A stretch of 13,817 nucleotides of DNA, from contig CBFGLF010000040.1 in the NCBI GenBank assembly GCA_965649545.1, positions 1 to 13,817 of the forward strand. The letters run 5' to 3'. The translations under genes were made by a program, and so were the position numbers. This DNA comes from CABHOJ01 sp965649545 (GTDB taxonomy: Bacteria > Pseudomonadota > Gammaproteobacteria > Burkholderiales > Methylophilaceae). Below the pieces are notes generated by a model. It was not told the DNA's origin, did no database searches, and worked only from the letters and a program-made list of their open reading frames with translations. The stretch's first letter is position 1, and each line of letters begins with the position of its first letter. Of the stretch, positions 7,270 to 12,448 are shown in pieces.

Positions 7270-8184
7270 ATGGTGTTCTCTTCTCGCCAGAAACTCGCTG
7301 GCGTCATGTTCGCGCTCGTGGCCGCGATCGGTTTCTCCGCCAAGGCGGTATTGGTCAAACTGGCCTATATCGAGCAGGTGGACCCGATCACCTTACTGGC
7401 GCTGCGCATGGCCTTTTCCCTACCGTTCTTCCTGCTGGCGGCATGGGTAGCGAATCGGCACCAGTCGCACACGCCCATGACCAGATCGGATTGGTGGGCG
7501 GTCACGGTCTTCGGCTTCACCGGCTATTATCTGGCGAGCTTCCTGGATTTTCTGGGCCTGCAATACATCAGTGCCGGACTGGAGCGGCTCATCCTGTTCC
7601 TTTATCCGACCATGGTCGTGCTGATCTCGGCCATCTGGTTCCGTCAGCGTATCGGGCGCCGTATCGTCGTGGCGCTGGTGCTGAGTTACCTGGGTATCGC
7701 TTTCGCCTATGTCCATGATATGCAGATCCAGGCACAAGGCGTGTTGCTCGGGGCCGCGTTGGTATTCGCCAGTGCGCTGGCTTATGCCATCTATCTGATC
7801 GGTGCCGGCCATACCATCGCCCGGATCGGTTCAACGAGATTCACCGCCTATGCCATGACGGTCGCCTGCGTCGCCGCATTGCTGCAGTTCGCCGTGATGA
7901 ACCCCCTGTCGGATCTGACGCAACCCACACAGGTCTATGCTTTGAGCCTCAGCATGGCAATCTTTTCGACGGTGATGCCTGCCTTCATCCTGGCGGCGGC
8001 GATCCGTCGTATCGGTTCGATGCGGACCTCGATCATTGGGTCCGTCGGGCCGGTCTCGACCATCTATCTGGCGTATGTGTTCCTCGGGGAAGCCGTCTCA
8101 ATGGTGCAGATCGTCGGCTCCTTGCTGGTGCTGGCGGGGGTGTTGATGATCGGGCTGAAGAAGACTGAAGCCCAGCCGGGCTGA
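7270..8184 (+). CDS. EamA-family (DMT superfamily) transporter
   Basis: This 304-residue inner-membrane protein has about ten hydrophobic segments in two EamA repeats, near residues 8-140 and 150-295. This is the layout of drug/metabolite transporters of the RhaT/YdcZ type, which usually export small metabolites such as amino acids. Typical features are GFSAKAVLVKLAY in helix 1, an RMAFSLPFF segment near residue 45, and an ERLILFLYPTMVVL segment in helix 4 of the first repeat. The start at 7270 is chosen because TAGGA lies 6 nt upstream and the protein then begins just before helix 1. The frame is open a further 35 codons, but that part overlaps the carbonic anhydrase gene. The substrate is unknown. 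The gene ends 4 bp from the convergent prmC. Confidence 0.9.
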   Translation: MVFSSRQKLAGVMFALVAAIGFSAKAVLVKLAYIEQVDPITLLALRMAFSLPFFLLAAWVANRHQSHTPMTRSDWWAVTVFGFTGYYLASFLDFLGLQYISAGLERLILFLYPTMVVLISAIWFRQRIGRRIVVALVLSYLGIAFAYVHDMQIQAQGVLLGAALVFASALAYAIYLIGAGHTIARIGSTRFTAYAMTVACVAALLQFAVMNPLSDLTQPTQVYALSLSMAIFSTVMPAFILAAAIRRIGSMRTSIIGSVGPVSTIYLAYVFLGEAVSMVQIVGSLLVLAGVLMIGLKKTEAQPG

Positions 8185-8188
8185 TGGA

Positions 8189-9076
8189 TCAATCGGCTTG
8201 ACGTCGGCCCAGCGTGACCCGCTCGATGCCGGCAAGATCCTGCACGGAACGGACGTCGCTGAAGCCCGCCTGCTTGAGCAGCATGCGCACGTCGTTCGAC
8301 TGGTCGTAACCATGTTCCAGCATCAGCCAGCCGTCATGCTTGAGATGGTGGGGGCTCTCCCGCAGGATGCGGCGGATGGCGTCGAGGCCGTCCGGTCCTG
8401 AGGCGAGCGCGCTGATCGGCTCGAAACGGAGGTCCCCTTGCTGCAGGTGCGGGTCTTGTTCGGGAATATAGGGCGGATTGCTGACGATGATGTCGAACTG
8501 CCTGTCGCCCAAGGCCGCGCACCAGTCGCTCAGCAATAGCTCGACCCGATCGCACCTCAGCGCTTTGGCGTTGGCCTCAGCGACCTGCAAGGCCCGGGCC
8601 GAGGCGTCGACGGCCGTGACATGGGCGTTGGGCCGTTGGCTGGCGATGGCCAGCGCGATGGCGCCGGTGCCGGTGCCGAGGTCGAGCACTCGGCAAGATT
8701 GGTGGCCGGGGATCTTTGCCAGCGCGGCTTCCACGAGCGTCTCGGTATCGGGCCTAGGGATCAGTGTGTCGACCGTGACGATCAGATCGAGCCCGAAGAA
8801 CTCGCGCTTGCCGAGGATATGGGCGATCGGCTCGCCATGCAGCCGACGCTGTAACAGTGCCTCGAATGCCCCATGGATATTGGCCTGCAGGGCATCGGAT
8901 TCATGGGCGATCAGCCAGGCACGGTCCACCTGCAACAGGCTTTGCAAGAGCAACCTGGCTTCCAGCCTGGCTTCGTCACTGGGGATGCCGAGCTGGGCGA
9001 TCAGGGCCTGCTGCGCCGCGGTCGTCACGGACCGGATGACGCTATCGCCATTCGACTTCACAGCATCAATCTTCAC
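8189..9076 (-). CDS. prmC: Release factor N5-glutamine methyltransferase
   Basis: PrmC methylates the glutamine of the GGQ motif in release factors RF1 and RF2, which speeds peptide release. The protein has 295 residues, close to the family norm. The N-terminal helical domain (about 1-100) is followed by a class I methyltransferase fold with motif I LDLGTGTGA at 131-139 and the catalytic NPPY at 200-203 (IVSNPPYIPEQD), which binds the target glutamine. The start is taken as GTG at 9076, overlapping the prfA end by 11 nt. GTG at 9061 is an alternative that would shorten the protein by five residues. The gene directly follows its own substrate gene prfA. Confidence 0.95.
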   Translation of the reverse strand: MKIDAVKSNGDSVIRSVTTAAQQALIAQLGIPSDEARLEARLLLQSLLQVDRAWLIAHESDALQANIHGAFEALLQRRLHGEPIAHILGKREFFGLDLIVTVDTLIPRPDTETLVEAALAKIPGHQSCRVLDLGTGTGAIALAIASQRPNAHVTAVDASARALQVAEANAKALRCDRVELLLSDWCAALGDRQFDIIVSNPPYIPEQDPHLQQGDLRFEPISALASGPDGLDAIRRILRESPHHLKHDGWLMLEHGYDQSNDVRMLLKQAGFSDVRSVQDLAGIERVTLGRRQAD

Positions 9077-10145
9077 CCAGCGTCGCCAGCAATTCCGCCT
9101 GATGTTCGGCCAGCAGGGCGTTGATCAGCTCGTCCATGTCGCCCTCGGTGATGGCGTCGATCTTGTAGAGCGTGAGGTTGATGCGATGGTCGGTGATACG
9201 GCCCTGTGGGTAATTGTAGGTACGGATGCGTTCGGAGCGGTCGCCGGAGCCGATCAGCGACTTGCGTTCGCTGGCGATCTTGGATTGCTGCTCGTTGACC
9301 TGTTTGGCCTTGATGCGGGCCGCCAATACCTGCATGGCCTGTGCCTTGTTCGAGTGCTGGCTGCGGCCGTCCTGGCATTCGACGACGATACCGGTGGGGA
9401 AGTGCGTGATGCGCACCGCGGAGTCGGTCTTGTTGATGTGCTGGCCGCCAGCGCCCGAGGCACGGAAGGTGTCGATGCGGATATCCGCCGGGTTGATGAC
9501 GACATCGCTGACCTCATCGGCTTCCGGCAGTACGGCCACGGTACACGCCGAGGTGTGGATGCGCCCCTGGGTCTCGGTATCCGGCACGCGTTGCACGCGG
9601 TGGCCGCCGGACTCGAACTTGAGTTTGGAGTAGGCGCCGAATCCCTCGATCTTGGCGATGATCTCCTTGTACCCGCCCAGTTCGGATTCGTTGGCTGACA
9701 CTATTTCGACTTTCCAGCGCTGGCGTTCGGCATAGCGGCTATACATGCGGTAAAGATCGCCCGCGAACAGCGCCGACTCGTCACCGCCGGTACCGGCGCG
9801 GATCTCGAGGAAGATGTTGCGCTCGTCGTTGGGATCCTTGGGCAACAACAATTTCTGCAGCTCGAGGCCGATGGCCTCCTGCTTGGCCTTGGCGCTCTCG
9901 ATCTCCTCCTGCGCGAACTCCTTCATCTCCGGGTCCGACAGCATCGCCTGTGCTTCCACGAGGTCGGCTGCAGATTGCTCGTAGGCCCGATATTGCTCGA
10001 CGATGGGTGTGATCTCGGCGTGCTCGCGGGAGAGTTTGCGATAGTTATCCATATCCGCCGTGGCTTCTTCCGAACTTAACAGCCGGTTGAGTTCGTCCAG
10101 GCGCTCGCTCAAGGTGGCGAGCTTCTTTAACATCGATGGTTTCAT
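9066..10145 (-). CDS. prfA: Peptide chain release factor 1
   Basis: RF1 recognises UAA and UAG in the ribosomal A site and triggers peptide release. The 359-residue protein aligns in register with E. coli RF1: the catalytic GGQ is at 233-235 (SGAGGQHINKTDSAVRITH) and the stop-codon-reading PxT tripeptide at 188-190. Here the tripeptide is PDT (CCG GAT ACC) instead of E. coli PAT; the middle position is known to vary. The acidic N-terminal domain is about residues 1-100. The start MKPSML is usual for betaproteobacteria, although no strong Shine-Dalgarno is visible. The start codon overlaps the stop of a 43-codon ORF as ATGA, and the AATGA at this junction is a copy of the one at the hemA stop. 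Confidence 0.97.
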   Translation of the reverse strand: MKPSMLKKLATLSERLDELNRLLSSEEATADMDNYRKLSREHAEITPIVEQYRAYEQSAADLVEAQAMLSDPEMKEFAQEEIESAKAKQEAIGLELQKLLLPKDPNDERNIFLEIRAGTGGDESALFAGDLYRMYSRYAERQRWKVEIVSANESELGGYKEIIAKIEGFGAYSKLKFESGGHRVQRVPDTETQGRIHTSACTVAVLPEADEVSDVVINPADIRIDTFRASGAGGQHINKTDSAVRITHFPTGIVVECQDGRSQHSNKAQAMQVLAARIKAKQVNEQQSKIASERKSLIGSGDRSERIRTYNYPQGRITDHRINLTLYKIDAITEGDMDELINALLAEHQAELLATLGED

Positions 10146-10146
10146 T
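10142..10146. repeat. Left copy of 5-bp direct repeat (putative target site duplication)
   Basis: TCATT (AATGA in the mRNA sense, covering the prfA start codon) is identical to 10270-10274 at the other end of the inverted-repeat element. Allowing one mismatch the duplication extends to 6 bp (10141-10146 and 10269-10274). Confidence 0.45.
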
Positions 10147-10273
10147 TCAAATTTCTTTCAAGCGTGATCACTGTGCTGGCTACGTCTTCAACGTCTCGCC
10201 GTACTATTTGTACTGTCTTCACCGTTTCATCCTTGCCGCCTTGTGCTCCCGCTTGAAACAACATTTGACTCAT
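10142..10273 (-). CDS. Small hypothetical protein (43 aa) between hemA and prfA
   Basis: An ATG at 10273 overlaps the hemA stop (ATGA), and the frame runs 43 codons to a TGA at 10144-10142 that overlaps the prfA ATG (again ATGA). The whole gap is therefore one open frame coupled at both ends. The product starts MSQMLFQAGAQGGKDE and continues with a Val-, Glu- and Arg-rich C-terminal half that could form an amphipathic helix (RRDVEDVAS near residues 26-34). There is no membrane segment, cysteine or known motif, and I do not recognise a family. No Shine-Dalgarno precedes it, so expression would depend on termination-reinitiation from hemA. The double ATGA may simply be the duplicated target site of an inserted element, in which case the frame may be fortuitous or may keep translation running into prfA. 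Confidence 0.4.
   Translation of the reverse strand: MSQMLFQAGAQGGKDETVKTVQIVRRDVEDVASTVITLERNLK
10147..10268. mobile_element. MITE-like element with terminal inverted repeats between hemA and prfA
   Basis: The two ends are imperfect inverted repeats. Plus-strand arm 10147-10164 reads TCAAAT-TTC-TTTCAAGCG; the reverse complement of 10250-10268 reads TCAAAT-GTTG-TTTCAAGCG. Nine inner bases are perfect, and with two more A-U pairs in the spacer the RNA stem has 17 base pairs, with one G-G mismatch and one bulged G. The segment is bounded by TCATT direct repeats (10142-10146 and 10270-10274, with one extra base, C10269, on the right side). GC is about 47%, lower than the flanking genes. Removing element and one repeat copy would leave hemA and prfA overlapping by ATGA, a common operon junction. 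No transposase is present, so it would be non-autonomous. No second copy was seen in this window. It could instead be an RNA regulatory structure. Confidence 0.5.
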
Positions 10274-10274
10274 T
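10270..10274. repeat. Right copy of 5-bp direct repeat (putative target site duplication)
   Basis: TCATT (AATGA in the mRNA sense) covers the hemA stop codon and matches 10142-10146 exactly. See the inverted-repeat element between them. Confidence 0.45.
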
Positions 10275-11517
10275 GGTCGAGTTGATAGAGTTGGCGCATG
10301 AGCGCATCGAGCTGCTCATGGTCTTGCCCGCCCTGGTTGTTGAGTGCGTGGCTGGGGCCATGCAGTAGTTTATTGGTGAGCGCACTACTCAATGCCTCTA
10401 ATACGGCGGCCGGGTCTTCTCCCTTGGCCAATAGTTTCTGTGCTTTTTCCAGTTCGTTGCGACGCAGTCTTTCCGCCTGGTCGCGCAGTGCGCGAATGGT
10501 GGGCACCGCATCGCGGTTCTTCAGCCAGTGCATGAAATTGTCGACACGCAGCGTGATGATGGCTTCTGCTTCAGCGGCGGCTTCCTGACGGTTACCCAAG
10601 CCTTCCTGCACGACTTGCGAGAGATCATCGACTGTATAAAGGAACACGTCATCGAGCTCTGCGACCTCGGGCTCGATGTCTCTTGGGACCGCGAGGTCAA
10701 CCATGAACATCGGCTTGTGTTTGCGTGACTTGACCGCACGCTCGACCATGCCGAGTCCGACGATAGGGAGCTGACTGGCGGTGGAGGTGACGACGATGTC
10801 GAATTCAGCCAGGCGTTCGGGCAGGTCGGCCAGCAGCATGGCGTTGCCGCCGAAACGGGCGGCAAGCTCGGTGCCTCGCTCCAGGGTGCGGTTGGCGACG
10901 GTCATCGAGGCAGGCTTCTGTACCGCGAAATGCTCAGCGCAGAGCTCGATCATCTCGCCGGCGCCGATGAACAGCACCTTCTGATGCGACAGGTTGCCGA
11001 AGATCTTCTGCGCCAGCTTGACTGACGCGGCGGCCATGGAGAGCGAGCTGGCGCCGATGTCCGTACTCGTCCTGACTTCCTTGGCGACGGCGAAGGTGCG
11101 CTGGAACAGCTTGTGCAGCAGGGTGCCGAGGGTACCGGCGTGTTCGGCGATGCGCACGGCCTGTTTCATCTGGCCGAGGATCTGCGGTTCGCCGAGCACC
11201 ATGGAGTCGAGCCCGGAAGCGACGCGGAAAGCATGCTTGACGGCGTCCTTCTGGGGATACATATAGGTGTAGGGCTGGATGTTCTGCGGATTCAGGTGGT
11301 GATATTGCGCCAGCCACTCCAGCGCGACCTGCGGATCTTCGGTGTTGCAGTAGAGTTCGGTGCGGTTGCAGGTCGAGAGGATAGCCGCTTCCTGCACCTT
11401 GTGATGTTGGGTGAGGTCGCGCAGGGCTTGTCCAAGCTGTTCATTCTGAAAAGCGACATGCTCGCGGATGGAGAGCGGTGCGGTCGTGTGATTCACGCCG
11501 ACAGTGAATAGGTGCAT
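10270..11517 (-). CDS. hemA: Glutamyl-tRNA reductase
   Basis: HemA reduces glutamyl-tRNA(Glu) to glutamate-1-semialdehyde with NADPH, the first committed and usually rate-limiting step of tetrapyrrole synthesis by the C5 pathway. The 415-residue length is close to the E. coli enzyme (418). The catalytic Cys50 lies in ILSTCNRTELYC, SGLDSMVLGEPQILGQ is at 101-116, and the NADPH-binding domain begins at LFIGAGEM near 182-189. A C-terminal helical dimerisation domain follows from about residue 310. AGGA about 10 nt before the ATG (minus strand, near 11529) is the likely ribosome binding site. The gene heads the minus-strand cluster hemA-(small ORF)-prfA-prmC and is divergent from rpe over 117 bp, where no clear -35/-10 pair for hemA could be assigned. 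Confidence 0.97.
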   Translation of the reverse strand: MHLFTVGVNHTTAPLSIREHVAFQNEQLGQALRDLTQHHKVQEAAILSTCNRTELYCNTEDPQVALEWLAQYHHLNPQNIQPYTYMYPQKDAVKHAFRVASGLDSMVLGEPQILGQMKQAVRIAEHAGTLGTLLHKLFQRTFAVAKEVRTSTDIGASSLSMAAASVKLAQKIFGNLSHQKVLFIGAGEMIELCAEHFAVQKPASMTVANRTLERGTELAARFGGNAMLLADLPERLAEFDIVVTSTASQLPIVGLGMVERAVKSRKHKPMFMVDLAVPRDIEPEVAELDDVFLYTVDDLSQVVQEGLGNRQEAAAEAEAIITLRVDNFMHWLKNRDAVPTIRALRDQAERLRRNELEKAQKLLAKGEDPAAVLEALSSALTNKLLHGPSHALNNQGGQDHEQLDALMRQLYQLDQ

Positions 11518-11541
11518 CCCGTAATTTTCCTGTATCGGCCC

Positions 11542-11551
11542 TGCTTAAGCA
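11542..11551. promoter_or_regulatory. 10-bp perfect palindrome in the hemA/rpe divergent spacer
   Basis: TGCTTAAGCA is a perfect dyad 24 bp upstream of the hemA start codon, in the only non-coding stretch shared by hemA and rpe. It could be a regulator site, but nothing identifies the protein. Confidence 0.25.
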
Positions 11552-11595
11552 ACAATTTCAATCAACTAGACTGTTTTTTAAAGGCTGATTGCGGT

Positions 11596-11601
11596 TAAAA
11601 T
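11596..11601 (+). promoter_or_regulatory. Possible rpe -10 box (TAAAAT)
   Basis: TAAAAT matches five of six consensus positions and lies 33 nt before the rpe ATG. The -35 position is T-rich (GTTTTT) but a poor match, so this is tentative. Confidence 0.25.
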
Positions 11602-11634
11602 GTACCTTTTCGCAGCTAACTGTAAATCACTATC

Positions 11635-12333
11635 ATGGCTAAACAATTCCGTATCGCTCCAAGTATCCTCTCCGCCAACTTCGCCAAGCTGGGTCAAGAG
11701 ATCACCGATGTCATCACCTCCGGTACCGACATCGTCCACTTTGACGTGATGGACAACCATTACGTTCCCAACCTGACCATCGGTCCGTTGGTCTGTGAAG
11801 CGATCCGCCCAGTCACCGATGCCATCATCGACGTGCACCTGATGGTGAAACCCGTCGACCGCATCATCCCGGATTTCGCCAAGGCCGGCGCCAACATCAT
11901 CACTTTCCACCCGGAAGCCTCCGATCACATCGACCGTAGCCTGTCCCTGGTGCGTGAGCATGGCTGCAAGTCCGGTCTCGTGTTCAACCCCGCAACACCG
12001 CTCGACTACCTCGATTACGTCATGGACAAGGTCGACATGGTATTGCTGATGTCGGTCAACCCGGGCTTCGGTGGCCAGAAATTCATCCCTGGTACGCTGG
12101 ACAAGCTGCGCCACGCCCGTGCCAAGATCGACGCCTACACCCAGAAGACCGGCCGCGAGATCTGGCTGGAGATCGATGGCGGCGTGAACCCGCAGAACAT
12201 CGCCGAGATCGCCCGTGCCGGTGCCGATACTTTCGTCGCAGGCTCCGCCATCTTCGGTAAGGGCAACGATAACGATCCTAACCGATACAACAGCGTCGTT
12301 GCCGAGATGCGCGCTGCCCTGGCCACGGTCTAG
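11635..12333 (+). CDS. rpe: Ribulose-phosphate 3-epimerase
   Basis: Rpe interconverts ribulose-5-phosphate and xylulose-5-phosphate in the pentose phosphate pathway and, in autotrophs, in the Calvin cycle. The 232-residue TIM barrel shows all family blocks: IAPSILSANFAKLG (7-20), the metal and acid residues His35, Asp37 and Asp40 in VHFDVMDN, His68 (DVHLM), NPGFGGQKFIP (142-152), the catalytic Asp181 in EIDGGV and the phosphate-binding GSAIFG near the end. No good Shine-Dalgarno precedes the ATG. The Trp leader ORF begins 10 bp after its stop, so the trp leader is either read through from rpe or has a promoter inside rpe. The gph phosphatase gene that often stands between rpe and trpE in related bacteria is absent. 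Confidence 0.97.
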   Translation: MAKQFRIAPSILSANFAKLGQEITDVITSGTDIVHFDVMDNHYVPNLTIGPLVCEAIRPVTDAIIDVHLMVKPVDRIIPDFAKAGANIITFHPEASDHIDRSLSLVREHGCKSGLVFNPATPLDYLDYVMDKVDMVLLMSVNPGFGGQKFIPGTLDKLRHARAKIDAYTQKTGREIWLEIDGGVNPQNIAEIARAGADTFVAGSAIFGKGNDNDPNRYNSVVAEMRAALATV

Positions 12334-12343
12334 GCTCCCAAGC

Positions 12344-12388
12344 ATGGATTCCCCGATCAGTCGTAACAGTTGGCGATGGTGGCTCTAG
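12344..12388 (+). CDS. trpL: trp operon leader peptide
   Basis: ATG at 12344 opens a 14-codon frame, MDSPISRNSWRWWL, ending in TAG at 12386. Three of its last five codons are TGG (12371, 12377 and 12380). Such clustered Trp codons in a short ORF 60 nt upstream of trpE are the hallmark of a tryptophan attenuation leader: the ribosome stalls there when charged tRNA(Trp) is scarce. AGG (12332-12334), inside the rpe stop region, is a weak possible ribosome binding site 9 nt upstream. The Trp codons lie in the 5' arms of two of the predicted hairpins, so stalling would open them. The position, composition and adjoining structure make this assignment fairly secure. Confidence 0.85.
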   Translation: MDSPISRNSWRWWL

Positions 12389-12446
12389 TTTAGCCACAGG
12401 TCCGGTTCGGCCGGACACCGCCAACTAACAAGACTTTGGGGAATTT
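12346..12446 (+). promoter_or_regulatory. trp attenuator region with nested stems and trpE SD sequestration
   Basis: Four nested pairings are visible. (1) 12368-12375 (AGTTGGCG, containing the first Trp codon) pairs with 12419-12426 (CGCCAACT), 8 bp. (2) Inside it, 12379-12384 (GTGGCT) pairs with 12392-12397 (AGCCAC) around a 7-nt loop holding the leader stop codon. (3) 12400-12405 (GTCCGG) pairs with 12411-12416 (CCGGAC) around a 5-nt loop. (4) Enclosing all, 12346-12354 (GGATTCCCC, leader codons 1-4) pairs with 12438-12446 (GGGGAATTT), 7 Watson-Crick and 2 G-U pairs. The latter contains the trpE Shine-Dalgarno GGGGA (12438-12442). No stem is followed by a U-tract, so a classic intrinsic terminator is not seen. 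A translational switch is inferred. Confidence 0.65.
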
Positions 12447-12448
12447 TC

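Noticed and set aside
8478..9698. 406-codon plus-strand frame opposite prmC and prfA
   Set aside because: Both minus-strand genes have all their catalytic motifs; the plus-strand product is low-complexity and matches no family I know.
11578..12345. 255-codon open frame on the minus strand opposite rpe
   Set aside because: It lies wholly antisense to a fully convincing rpe gene. Its Asp/Val/Gly-rich product has no recognisable family and arises from the codon pattern of the opposite strand.
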